From Labedaea rhizosphaerae (GTDB lineage: Bacteria > Actinomycetota > Actinomycetes > Mycobacteriales > Pseudonocardiaceae), in contig NZ_SNXZ01000005.1 of NCBI RefSeq assembly GCF_004362825.1, positions 310,001 through 374,000 on the forward strand: 64,000 nucleotides of DNA. The letters run 5' to 3'. The notes under the pieces were generated by a model that did no database searches, had not been told where the DNA came from, and worked only from the letters and a program-made list of their open reading frames with translations. Positions 25,352 through 33,766 of the stretch are shown one piece after another; position 1 is the stretch's first letter, and every line of letters begins with the position of its first letter. The position numbers and the translations under genes were made by a program.

Positions 25352-26932
25352 TCAGGCGCCCGGCGGCAGCACCAGAACCGTGTCGCCGACGGGGCGCTCG
25401 CCCGTCGCGTCCGATGGGGACGTGACCAGTTTTCCGTCCACGGCCATGGCCGTCGAGCCGCCGCCGTCGAGGTTCATGGCGTCGACCGCGCCCAGCGAGC
25501 GCATGAACGCCGCGGCCTCGGTGATCGAGAAGCCTTCGCTGAACCCGGCCTGCCGCCCGTCGACCGTCACCAGGAGCAACCGGCCGTACGCGTCGATGCC
25601 GGCCATCGTGCGCGGGTTGCGCTTGACCGCCCACCCGTAGATCCACGCCGGGTCGTCCGGGTGGACCAGACCATCGGCCGCGGCGTTGATCCACACGCGG
25701 CCGTCGCGGACCAGCCACGGGCCCCCGCCGACCACCGAGTCGGAGCGGTCGAAGTGCACCGGGCGGGCCCGGTCGTCGGTGACCCGCTCGGCCACCGCCA
25801 GGCGGGTGCCGGGCCGCGCGTGGGCGTTGAGCCAGGCCGCGCCATCGCCGATGCCTTGCAGGACCGAACCACCGGCAGGCACCGCACCGCCGCGCGGCCG
25901 CACCGCGGTCACCCGGTCGTGGCCGTCGAGCACCGCCTCCACGCCAGGACCATCCGGTGCGGGGCCACCCAGCGCGGGCGTGATCAGGACCAGCTCGTTC
26001 GGGTTGGTGCACGTCGTGTCGTGGCGGGGCTTGTCGGTGGGCTGGTCGCCGGGCTCGCCGCAGTCGCGGATCAGGCCGGGCTTGCGGTTGATGCCGTTGA
26101 CCACGCGCTTGGCCGCGCCCGCGCGCACGGTGACCTGCGTGGTCAGCCCTTCGATCGCCGGGTGCTCGCCCAGCACCAGGTCGACCCGCCCGTTCGTCGC
26201 CTCGCGGTCCAGTTCGCCCTGGTAGACCCCGATGCCCGCGGGCGTGCCCGGGATGCCGTCGGCCGGGGAGATCACGAAGAACCCGCCGTTCACGCCAACC
26301 AGCGCGCCCGCCGCGGCCGACTGCGCCGACGTCGTGCGCCGGCCGGACACCGTGTCGCCGTGTGAAGCCACGACACCGCCCCGATAGCCGGGATCCACGA
26401 CCGCGACGCGAATCCGCCACGGGCCGGGGATCGCGGTCCCGTCGAAGCCGGTCCAATCCGCGTGGGCCTTCAACCCCACGGCCACCAAAGCGTCCACAGT
26501 GGACTGAGCCGCGGCCTGTTCCGGGTAGCTGCCGACCCGCACCCGCCAGCCGAGCGTGCCGTGCGGGGTGTCGGCGTAGTCCGGCCACGGCACCGACTCG
26601 ACCTGCGGGTCGAACCCGGCCGCACGCACCCGCTCGGCCAGCGCCGTGGCGCCGTCGGCCGAACCGAGGTCGGCCACGGGCGCGTCCGGATCGGGGTTCG
26701 GTCCCGTGTCGTGCGGCACCTGCACGGTGACCGTCCAGTGCTGCGCGGGCGAGGTCGTGCCGACCACGCCGGAGTAGAGCCGCAGGCCAGGCGCCAGTTC
26801 CTGGACGTCCCACCCGGCCAGCGCCGCGGGTGTGCCCGAGGCCGGCGCCGCCGGAGCGACCGCCGTCGAACCCACCAGCAACGTACCGGCCAGCACGGCC
26901 GAGCCCAGCAAACCGCCCACTCGCGTGCGCAT
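25352..26932 (-). CDS. Secreted phosphodiester glycosidase family (NAGPA-like) protein with SPOR-like segment
   Basis: A 526-residue protein with a signal peptide (1-about 30). Residues about 105-165 look like a SPOR repeat (GWRVRVGSYPEQAAAQSTVDAL), which binds denuded peptidoglycan glycan. The rest is the NAGPA/DUF2233 domain: VGVNGGFFV, NPRTMAGIDAYGRLLLVTVDGR and the signature MNLDGGGSTAMAV near the end. Known members cleave phosphodiester-linked sugars. ATG follows GGAGG by 4 bp. Its 3' end lies 10 bp from the STAS stop, convergent. Probably acts on cell-wall or extracellular glycans. Confidence 0.88.
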   Translation of the reverse strand: MRTRVGGLLGSAVLAGTLLVGSTAVAPAAPASGTPAALAGWDVQELAPGLRLYSGVVGTTSPAQHWTVTVQVPHDTGPNPDPDAPVADLGSADGATALAERVRAAGFDPQVESVPWPDYADTPHGTLGWRVRVGSYPEQAAAQSTVDALVAVGLKAHADWTGFDGTAIPGPWRIRVAVVDPGYRGGVVASHGDTVSGRRTTSAQSAAAGALVGVNGGFFVISPADGIPGTPAGIGVYQGELDREATNGRVDLVLGEHPAIEGLTTQVTVRAGAAKRVVNGINRKPGLIRDCGEPGDQPTDKPRHDTTCTNPNELVLITPALGGPAPDGPGVEAVLDGHDRVTAVRPRGGAVPAGGSVLQGIGDGAAWLNAHARPGTRLAVAERVTDDRARPVHFDRSDSVVGGGPWLVRDGRVWINAAADGLVHPDDPAWIYGWAVKRNPRTMAGIDAYGRLLLVTVDGRQAGFSEGFSITEAAAFMRSLGAVDAMNLDGGGSTAMAVDGKLVTSPSDATGERPVGDTVLVLPPGA

Positions 26933-27104
26933 CGCACCTCCACGGTTTCACGGAACGCGCGCCGATTATGTGGGAACTTCACGACCGAGGGAAGACCGGG
27001 CCGCGATCCTGCACGCTCGCGCAGACCCGTCGGCACCCGGTTCCGCCCCGCCGAAACCACCCGCACAGTGCAACAAGTCCGTTTCACGACAAGGAGATGC
27101 ACGC

Positions 27105-28013
27105 ATGCGTTCCGCGGGGAGAACATCAGGCATCCTGGCCGTGCTGGCGCTGGCGGCGTCCGCGCTGAGCCTCACACCGGCCGTGGCCACCGCCGACGAC
27201 GGCTGGACCACCGTCTTCGAGGACACCTTCGACGGCCCGGCCGGCACCGGTCTGGACCAGGCGAACTGGCTCTACGACACCGGAACCGGCTACCCGGGCG
27301 GCGCCGGAAACTGGGGCACCGGCGAGATCGAGTCGGCGACCACCTCGACCGAGAACGTCTACCACGACGGCGCCGGTCACCTGGTGATCAAGCCGTTGCG
27401 CGACGCGGGCGGCCAATGGACCTCCGGCCGGATCGAGACCCAGCGCACGGACTTCGGCGCGCCCGCGGGCGGGCAGATGGAGATGAGCGCGACGCTCATG
27501 CAGCCCAACCCGGATCACGGCCTGGGCTACTGGCCGGCGTTCTGGGCCATGGGCGCGGACGCCCGGCCGGTCGGCGCGACCAACTGGCCGAGCATCGGTG
27601 AGCTCGACATCATGGAGGACGTCAACGCGCTGAGCCAGCATTCCACCACGTTCCACTGTGGACAGTGGGCGGGCGAGTGCCACGACCCGGACGGGATTTC
27701 CAGCGGTCTGCAGGGCTGCGGCGGCTGCCAGACCGGCTACCACACGTATTCGGTGGTCGTGGACCGGCGCACCGCCGGTGCCGAGGAGTTGCGCTTCTAC
27801 CTCGACGGCACGCAGACGTACTCGGTGCCGCAGAACGCCGTGTCCGCGGGCACCTGGGCCGCCGCGGTCGACCACGGCTTCTTCGCCATCTTCGACGTGG
27901 CGATCGGCGGTTCCTACCCGAACAAGGTGTGCGGCTGCACGTCACCGTCGGCCGACATCACGCCGGGCTTCGGCATGAGCATCGACACCTTCACGGTGCG
28001 GGTCAGCCCATGA
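27105..28013 (+). CDS. Secreted glycoside hydrolase family 16 beta-glucanase
   Basis: A 302-residue enzyme with a signal peptide (1-30, ending VATADD). The GH16 catalytic motif E-x-D-x-x-E is seen as Glu166, Asp168 and Glu171 in GELDIMEDVN. The Trp-rich groove (GYWPAFWAMG) and six Cys in the C-terminal half (including HCGQWAGEC, GCGGC and VCGC) are typical of actinomycete laminarinase-like members. It probably cuts beta-1,3 or mixed-linkage glucans outside the cell. The ATG lies 8 bp after AAGGAG. It diverges from the phosphodiester glycosidase. The end overlaps the next gene by 11 bp and is followed by a strong hairpin. Confidence 0.92.
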   Translation: MRSAGRTSGILAVLALAASALSLTPAVATADDGWTTVFEDTFDGPAGTGLDQANWLYDTGTGYPGGAGNWGTGEIESATTSTENVYHDGAGHLVIKPLRDAGGQWTSGRIETQRTDFGAPAGGQMEMSATLMQPNPDHGLGYWPAFWAMGADARPVGATNWPSIGELDIMEDVNALSQHSTTFHCGQWAGECHDPDGISSGLQGCGGCQTGYHTYSVVVDRRTAGAEELRFYLDGTQTYSVPQNAVSAGTWAAAVDHGFFAIFDVAIGGSYPNKVCGCTSPSADITPGFGMSIDTFTVRVSP

Positions 28014-28533
28014 CCCCGTGCGGGGGCGGAGTGCTCTCCGCCCCCGCACGCAGCCGGGCGTGCTTGGCCAGCACCCGCTGCGAACGGAACATCCGGAATG
28101 CCGCGTTGCCCAGGCTCAACCCCGCCATCACGACGACCAACATCCAGAACACCCAGTGGTGCCACTCCTCGTGCTCGGCGAGCTCCCAGGTCTCCTTCAC
28201 CGCGATCAGCGACGCGCCGGCCGCCACGTACAACCAGCCGGTGGCCTTGTTGACGAAGGAGATGAACTGCTCCACCACCTCCGGCCCGAGCTGCGCCATG
28301 ACGGCCCGGCGGAACTGGCTCGATCGCTTGCGGCGCAGGTAATAGGCCACCGGCGGCAGCAGCCACCACCACGGCGAGACCGGCGGGTACCGCGGCACGA
28401 CGGCCTTGCTCGCCGCCTCGAACTCGTCGCGGGCGACGTCCTCGTCGTGCAGTTCGACCACGGCCTGGAACATCGGGCCGGCCACCAGCAGCCACGCCCC
28501 GAAGAAGCCGCACCACGCGATCAACGCCGTCAT
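28003..28533 (-). CDS. Hypothetical membrane protein with four hydrophobic segments
   Basis: A 176-residue protein that I do not recognise by name. Segments ALIAWCGFFGAWLLVAGPMF, WWWLLPPVAYYLRRKR, TGWLYVAAGASLIAV and WVFWMLVVVMAGLSLGNAAF look membrane-embedded; a charged helix (ELHDEDVARDEFEAASKAV) follows the first. The C-terminal tail (AESTPPPHGVMG) is encoded by the hairpin that terminates the opposite gene. ATG start; no close partner. Function unknown. Confidence 0.75.
   Translation of the reverse strand: MTALIAWCGFFGAWLLVAGPMFQAVVELHDEDVARDEFEAASKAVVPRYPPVSPWWWLLPPVAYYLRRKRSSQFRRAVMAQLGPEVVEQFISFVNKATGWLYVAAGASLIAVKETWELAEHEEWHHWVFWMLVVVMAGLSLGNAAFRMFRSQRVLAKHARLRAGAESTPPPHGVMG
28018..28049 (+). 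terminator. Perfect 14-bp hairpin terminator of the GH16 gene, inside the convergent gene
   Basis: Arms GTGCGGGGGCGGAG and CTCCGCCCCCGCAC pair perfectly across a TGCT loop, 4 bp past the GH16 stop. The same bases code for the last residues of the minus-strand membrane protein, so one element serves as terminator and coding sequence. Confidence 0.8.
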
Positions 28534-28556
28534 GCGCGGGGACGCTACCAGCGCTT

Positions 28557-28901
28557 TCAGCCCGGAATCGGGATCAACCGGTAGCCCGCCGCCGAGGTGT
28601 TCGGCACGTCGGAGTTGACGTTCCCCAGCAGCGTCCTGCACGAGCTGTCGGCGTAGAGCTGCAACGCGTACGAGTCGCCGAAGCCGCGGGCCGCCGAGTG
28701 GGCGACCGGGAACCCGAGCGACGACACCGCGTGGCAGCCGAGCCCGGAGGCCACCACCGCGCTGGTGCCGGTGTAGTTGGTGCCCGAGAACAGGCAGTAG
28801 GCGCCGCTCTGGCAGTGCTCGCCCGCCGCGCCGGCCGGCATCGCCGACGCCAGCCCGGCGCCCAGCACCACGGCCGCCAGCGTGACCACGTGTCGGATCA
28901 T
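28557..28901 (-). CDS. Secreted peptidase inhibitor family I36-like protein
   Basis: A 114-residue protein with a signal peptide (to about residue 27, PAGAAGEHC). The mature part has the beta/gamma-crystallin-like pattern of the SMPI/I36 family: C-x-S-G-A-Y-C-L-F-S and L-Y-A-D-S-S-C-R, with four Cys. Relatives inhibit metallopeptidases, though many are untested. ATG follows GGGGGAG by about 6 bp. It stands alone on the minus strand. Confidence 0.78.
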   Translation of the reverse strand: MIRHVVTLAAVVLGAGLASAMPAGAAGEHCQSGAYCLFSGTNYTGTSAVVASGLGCHAVSSLGFPVAHSAARGFGDSYALQLYADSSCRTLLGNVNSDVPNTSAAGYRLIPIPG

Positions 28902-28975
28902 CACCACTCCCCCATCGTTGTCGGTCGCCTTCACCCAACACCCGCGGGGCGAGCGGCTACAGGTCCATCCGGGGC

Positions 28976-29929
28976 CTACAAGATCGCCCGAACGGAGCCC
29001 ACCGGTTCACCGTGGCCGAGCACCGCCACCTCGGCCAGGTCGGCGACCCCGGACACGTCCACGCCGAGTTCGCGCAGCACGGCGACCATCACCACCGGGC
29101 GAGCGCGGGCCGCACCGTCGGCGATCTTGAGGGCGACCGCGCGGCCGTCGGGCAAGGCGAGGCCGTACACGCCTTCGGCACCGTCCTTGGCCACCGCGCC
29201 CGGCAGCGCCGACATCAGCGCCGTGACGTCCCGCCCGGTGCCGCCGACGAACCGCGGGTGCGTGGTCATCGCCGTCACCACGCGGTGTTCCAGCGTGCCG
29301 GGTCCGGCCAGCGCGAGGTGCCGGAACGCCCGGGCCAGCCCGGTCAGGGTCAGCGCGAACAGCGGTGCGCCGCAGCCGTCGACCGCGACCCCGCCGACCG
29401 GCTCCCCCGCGCACTCGGCGAGCGTGTCGGCGATCAGCCGCTGCAACGGGTGCTCCGGTGACCGGTAGGTCTCTAGCGGCCAGCCGTTGACCACGCAGGT
29501 CGCGAGCATGGCGGCGTGCTTGCCGGAGCAGTTCATCGCCAGCGGCACCGGCACACCGCCCGCCGCCAGGTAGGCCTGCTGGGCCTCGAGGTCGAGCGGC
29601 AGACCGGCCGTGTTCTGCAGGTCGTGCTCGGTGAGCCCGGCCGCGGCCAGGATCCGGCGGACGCCGTCGAGGTGGAACGGCTCGCCCGAGTGGCTCGCAC
29701 AGGCCAGGGCCAGCAGCTCGCCGTCCAGGTCGAGCCCGGCACGCAGCATCGCGAGGGCCTGCATGGGCTTGTTGGACGAGCGCGGGTACATGACCCGGTC
29801 CGGTTCGCCGACGGTCAGCGCGACCGCGCCGTCGGCATCGAGGGCGACCACGGACCCGTGGTGCACCGATTCGACCAGGTCCCCGCGCCACACCTCAGCG
29901 ACGATGTCTGAGCGTTCGTGTTGTGGCAT
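28976..29929 (-). CDS. L-asparaginase II (Rhizobium etli type)
   Basis: A 317-residue protein of the AnsA-II/ReAV family, unrelated to E. coli-type asparaginases. Its serine-lysine and zinc-associated residues are visible: RSSNKPMQ (Ser-x-x-Lys), ACASHSGE, NCSGKHAAM (Cys-Ser-Gly-Lys) and VDGCGAPLF. It hydrolyses asparagine to aspartate and ammonia in the cytoplasm. The ATG is only 10 bp from the divergent GTG of the deacetylase, so its promoter must lie in or across that neighbour. Confidence 0.88.
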   Translation of the reverse strand: MPQHERSDIVAEVWRGDLVESVHHGSVVALDADGAVALTVGEPDRVMYPRSSNKPMQALAMLRAGLDLDGELLALACASHSGEPFHLDGVRRILAAAGLTEHDLQNTAGLPLDLEAQQAYLAAGGVPVPLAMNCSGKHAAMLATCVVNGWPLETYRSPEHPLQRLIADTLAECAGEPVGGVAVDGCGAPLFALTLTGLARAFRHLALAGPGTLEHRVVTAMTTHPRFVGGTGRDVTALMSALPGAVAKDGAEGVYGLALPDGRAVALKIADGAARARPVVMVAVLRELGVDVSGVADLAEVAVLGHGEPVGSVRAIL

Positions 29930-29939
29930 CGTGCCGATT

Positions 29940-30830
29940 GTGACCGACGCGCAGCGCCCGAAACCGTGGGAGTGGCCAGAATCAACCTGGCGGGAGCACG
30001 TGGACCTCGTCCGCGCCGGCCGCCCGCTCGTGCCGTCGTCCTGGCCGGGCGGGGCCCGGTGCGCGGTGGCGCTGTCGTTCGACTCCGACCACGAGACGAT
30101 CTCGCTGCGCGACTGCGAGACCAGCCCCGGGGCGTTGTCGCGGGGCGAGTTCGGCGCGCGCACCGGCGTGCCGCGCATCCTGAGGCTGCTGGCCCGACAC
30201 CGGATCCCGGCGACGTTCTTCGTGCCCGCGGTGAGCGCGCTGCTGCGCCCGGACGAGATCGCGTCCTATGTGGGCGATGGGCACGAGGTCGCCATGCACG
30301 GCTGGATCCACGAACGCAACGCGCTGCTCGACGCCGGCACCGAGCGGGACCTGGCGTTGCGGGCGGCCGACGCGCTGGAACGCACCAGCGGCCACCGCCC
30401 GGTGGGCATCCGCACGCCGTCGTGGGACTTCAGCGCGCACACCCTGGACATCACCCGCGAGCTGGGCCTGGCCTACGACTCGTCGCTGATGGCCGACGAC
30501 GACTGCTACGAGATCGTCGCGCGCGGCGAGCCGACCGGGATCGTCGAGATCCCCGTCGAGTGGATCCGCGACGACGCGCCCTACTTCACGATGGACCGCT
30601 TCAGCCAGTCGCGGCCCTACACCGCACCACGCGACGTGCTGACGATCTGGCGCGACGAGTTCGACGCCGCCTACGCCGACGGCGGGCTCCTCCAGCTGAC
30701 CATGCACCCGCACGTGATCGGCCACCGCTCGCGCATGGCGATCCTGACCGAACTCGTCGAGTACATCGCCACCCACCCGGGCATCTGGTTCGCCACCCAC
30801 GCCGACGTGGCCGCCCACGTGCGCGGTTAA
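29940..30830 (+). CDS. Polysaccharide deacetylase family (NodB-fold) protein
   Basis: A 296-residue protein with the NodB motifs SFDSDHET (Asp pair), EVAMHGWIHERN (His-x-x-x-His), GIRTPSWDFS and the late LTMHPHVIGHRSR. No signal peptide is visible, so it probably works in the cytoplasm, like the PuuE or peptidoglycan/imidase-like branch, rather than on wall polymer. GTG start; GTG 29931 is an alternative. It diverges from asparaginase with almost no gap, and the helicase starts 12 bp after its stop. Confidence 0.85.
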   Translation: MTDAQRPKPWEWPESTWREHVDLVRAGRPLVPSSWPGGARCAVALSFDSDHETISLRDCETSPGALSRGEFGARTGVPRILRLLARHRIPATFFVPAVSALLRPDEIASYVGDGHEVAMHGWIHERNALLDAGTERDLALRAADALERTSGHRPVGIRTPSWDFSAHTLDITRELGLAYDSSLMADDDCYEIVARGEPTGIVEIPVEWIRDDAPYFTMDRFSQSRPYTAPRDVLTIWRDEFDAAYADGGLLQLTMHPHVIGHRSRMAILTELVEYIATHPGIWFATHADVAAHVRG

Positions 30831-30842
30831 GCTCGAACAACC

Positions 30843-33335
30843 ATGACGCTCACCGATCAGCTCCCGGCCACCAACGATCCCGACGCCCTCTTCGACGCCT
30901 TCACCGAGTGGGTGACCGGCACGGGCATCGAGCTCTACCCGGCGCAGCAGGAGGCGCTGATCGAGCTGGTCTCGGGCAACAACGTCATCCTCGCCACGCC
31001 GACCGGCTCCGGGAAGAGCCTGGTGGCCACCGGCGCACACTTCGTCGCGCTCGCCGCCGGGGTGCGAACGTTCTACACGGCGCCGATCAAGGCCCTGGTG
31101 TCGGAGAAGTTCTTCGCGTTGTGCGACGTCTTCGGCCCCGACAAGGTCGGCATGATGACCGGCGACTCGAGCGTCAACCCGGGCGCGCCGATCATCTGCT
31201 GCACCGCGGAGATCCTCGCGAACATCGCGCTGCGCGACGGCAAGGACGCCGACGTCGGCCAGGTCGTGATGGACGAGTTCCACTTCTACGCCGAGCCCGA
31301 GCGCGGCTGGGCGTGGCAGGTGCCGCTGCTGGAACTGCCGAATGCCCAGTTCCTGCTGATGTCGGCCACGCTCGGCGACGTCACCCGGTTCGTCGACGAC
31401 CTGAGCCGGCGCACGGGCCGCACCACCGCCGTCGTCGCGTCGGCCGAGCGCCCGGTGCCGCTGTACCACTCCTACGTGGTCACGCCGCTGCACGAGACGA
31501 TCTCCGAGCTGCTCGACACCAACCAGGCGCCGATCTACGTCGTGTTCTTCACCCAGGCCTCGGCCCTGGAACAGGCGCAGGCGTTGATGAGCATCAACGT
31601 GTGCACGCGCGAGGAGAAGGACAAGATCGCCGAGCTGATCGGCGACTTCCGGTTCACGGCCGGGTTCGGCAAGACCCTTTCGCGGCTCGTGCGCTCCGGC
31701 ATCGGCGTGCACCACGCCGGCATGCTGCCCAAGTACCGGCGGCTGGTCGAGCGGCTCGCGCAGGCCGGGCTGCTCAAGGTCATCTGCGGCACGGACACCC
31801 TCGGCGTGGGCATCAACGTGCCCATCCGCACGGTCGTCTTCACCGCACTGTCCAAATACGACGGTGTGCGGACCCGCCACCTCAACGCGCGTGAGTTCCA
31901 CCAGATCGCCGGGCGGGCCGGGCGGGCCGGCTTCGACACCGTCGGCAACGTGGTCGTGCAGGCACCCGAGCACGTGGTGGAGACGGAGAAGGCGCTCGCC
32001 AAGGCCGGTGACGACCCGAAGAAGCGGCGCAAGGTCGTGCGCAAGCAGGCGCCCGAGGGTTTCGTGTCGTGGACGGACAAGACCTTCGACCGGCTGGTGG
32101 CGGCCGCGCCGGAGCCACTGGTGTCGCGGTTCGGGGTGAGCCACGGGATGGTGCTCGGCGTCATCGGCCGCCCGGGCGACGCGTTCGCCGCGATGCGGAA
32201 GTTGTTGGAGGACAACCACGAGGACCGGCCCGCGCAGCGCAAGCACATCCTGCGCGCGATCGCGATCTTCCGTGCGCTGCTGGCCGCGGGCGTGGTCATC
32301 CGGTTGGACGAGCCGGACGAGCAGGGCCGTCGCTGGCGCCTGACCGACGAGCTGCAGCTGGACTTCGCGCTGAACCAGGCGTTGTCGCCGTTCGCGCTGG
32401 GGGCCATCGAGCTGCTGGACCGCGAGTCGCCGGAGTACGCCCTCGACGTGGTCAGCATCATCGAGTCCACATTGGACGACCCGCGCCAGGTCCTGTCCGC
32501 ACAGCAGCACAAGGCGCGCGGCGAGGCTGTGCAGGCCATGAAGGCCGAAGGCATCGAGTACGAGGAACGGATGACGTTGCTGGAGGACGTCACTCACCCC
32601 AAGCCGCTGGCGGAGTTGCTGGAGGCGGCCTACAACACCTACCGCGCCGGGCATCCGTGGGTGGCCGACCACCCGCTCTCGCCGAAGTCCGTGGTGCGCG
32701 ACCTGTACGAGCGCGCGATGACGTTCACCGAGTACGTCGGCTACTACCAGCTCGCCCGTTCCGAAGGCCTCGTGCTGCGGTACCTGGCCGACGCGTACCG
32801 GGCGCTGCGCCAGACCGTGCCGGACGAGGCGAAGACCGACGAGCTGGCCGACCTGATCGAGTGGCTGGGCGAGCTGGTCCGCCAGGTCGACTCCAGCCTG
32901 ATCGACGAGTGGGAGAAGCTGCAGCACCCGGGCGACGAGCAGGGCGGCGAGTACGTCCCGCCGGCGGTGACCCGCAACGACCGCGCCTTCACGGTGCTGG
33001 TGCGCAACGCGATGTTCCAGCGGGTGAAGCTGGCCGCCGTCGAGGACTACTTCGCCCTCGGCGAGCTGGACCGCGCGTCCGGCTGGGACGCGGCGGCGTG
33101 GCAGGAGGCCCTGGCGGGCTACTTCGCCGAACACGACGAGATCGGGACCGGACCGGACGCACGCGGGCCGCAACTGCTGATCATCGACAAGGAGCCGGAA
33201 CGCTGGCTGGTCCGCCAGATCCTCGACGACCCCGCGGGCGATCACGACTGGAGCATCACGGCCGAGGTCGACCTGGCGGCGTCGGACGAGGCGGGCTCGG
33301 CGGTCGTGCACCTGTCCGGCGTCGGCCCGACCTGA
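30843..33335 (+). CDS. Ski2-like DEAD/DEAH-box helicase with DUF3516
   Basis: An 830-residue helicase. Motif I ATPTGSGKS at 51-59, Ia APIKALVSEK, motif II MDEFHFY at 143-149 (DEFH), motif III MSATLGD near 174-180, and motif VI QIAGRAGRAGFD are all present. The C-terminal about 300 residues match DUF3516, seen in actinobacterial relatives of HelY. It probably unwinds RNA or DNA in the cytoplasm. The start ATG is 12 bp after the deacetylase stop. A short diverged copy of its 3' end is found 427 bp downstream. Confidence 0.93.
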   Translation: MTLTDQLPATNDPDALFDAFTEWVTGTGIELYPAQQEALIELVSGNNVILATPTGSGKSLVATGAHFVALAAGVRTFYTAPIKALVSEKFFALCDVFGPDKVGMMTGDSSVNPGAPIICCTAEILANIALRDGKDADVGQVVMDEFHFYAEPERGWAWQVPLLELPNAQFLLMSATLGDVTRFVDDLSRRTGRTTAVVASAERPVPLYHSYVVTPLHETISELLDTNQAPIYVVFFTQASALEQAQALMSINVCTREEKDKIAELIGDFRFTAGFGKTLSRLVRSGIGVHHAGMLPKYRRLVERLAQAGLLKVICGTDTLGVGINVPIRTVVFTALSKYDGVRTRHLNAREFHQIAGRAGRAGFDTVGNVVVQAPEHVVETEKALAKAGDDPKKRRKVVRKQAPEGFVSWTDKTFDRLVAAAPEPLVSRFGVSHGMVLGVIGRPGDAFAAMRKLLEDNHEDRPAQRKHILRAIAIFRALLAAGVVIRLDEPDEQGRRWRLTDELQLDFALNQALSPFALGAIELLDRESPEYALDVVSIIESTLDDPRQVLSAQQHKARGEAVQAMKAEGIEYEERMTLLEDVTHPKPLAELLEAAYNTYRAGHPWVADHPLSPKSVVRDLYERAMTFTEYVGYYQLARSEGLVLRYLADAYRALRQTVPDEAKTDELADLIEWLGELVRQVDSSLIDEWEKLQHPGDEQGGEYVPPAVTRNDRAFTVLVRNAMFQRVKLAAVEDYFALGELDRASGWDAAAWQEALAGYFAEHDEIGTGPDARGPQLLIIDKEPERWLVRQILDDPAGDHDWSITAEVDLAASDEAGSAVVHLSGVGPT

Positions 33336-33347
33336 CCGCCGCAGGAG

Positions 33348-33602
33348 TCACTTCCACCGGAAGTGCACGAAGACCCGGCCGAAGTTGTCGGAGTCCTTCT
33401 CGACCCGGTGGTAGAGCGCCTTGATGTCCTTGCGGTCCAGGAACCGCAGGACGTGCTTCTTCAACGCGCCCGATCCCTTGCCCGGGATGATCTCGACCAG
33501 CTTGGCCTTCTTGGCAACGGCTTCGTCGATGACGCCGCGCAGGGCGCGGTCGATCTCACCGCCCTTGTTGTAGATGTCGTGCAGGTCGAGTTTGAGCTTC
33601 AC
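33348..33602 (-). CDS. Small Smr-domain (MutS2 C-terminal-like) protein
   Basis: An 84-residue protein: LKLDLHDIYNKGGEIDRAL, VEIIPGKGSGALKKHVLRFL and a C-terminal HRVEKDSDNFGRVFVHFRW. The D-L-H start and G-K-G-S-G loop define the Smr fold, which in larger proteins nicks DNA or cuts RNA. GTG start lies 9 bp after GGGGGAGG. It ends 12 bp from the helicase stop, convergent. A stem with CACTTCC/GGAAGTG arms lies in its last codons. Role unknown; small free-standing Smr proteins are common in actinobacteria. Confidence 0.85.
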   Translation of the reverse strand: MKLKLDLHDIYNKGGEIDRALRGVIDEAVAKKAKLVEIIPGKGSGALKKHVLRFLDRKDIKALYHRVEKDSDNFGRVFVHFRWK

Positions 33603-33681
33603 GGTGGCCAGCCTCCCCCGGCCGGCCACGCGGCGCAATCGCCTCCCTTCCTGGCCTGACGTGCCCCAAGGCGCGGAACCG

Positions 33682-33763
33682 GTCACCGCCGAGGTCGAGC
33701 CGGCGGCCTCGGACGAGGCGGGACCGGCGGTCGTCCACCTGTCCGGCGTCGGCCCGACCTGAC
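33682..33763 (+). pseudogene. Decayed copy of the helicase 3' end
   Basis: These 82 bp align without gaps to the last 82 bp around the helicase stop (33255-33336), at a constant offset of 427 bp, with only a few mismatches. The translated tail (AEVEPAASDEAGPAVVHLSG...) matches the helicase C-terminus residue by residue except a few, including the stop codon. There is no start or upstream helicase sequence. It is a remnant of a partial duplication around the smr gene. Confidence 0.85.
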
Positions 33764-33766
33764 GGC

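Noticed and set aside
29982-33311. A 1109-codon open frame on the minus strand across the helicase and deacetylase.
   Set aside because: It is opposite genes with clear family motifs, has low-complexity Arg/His/Val-rich translation and no domain; long antisense frames are expected at this GC content.
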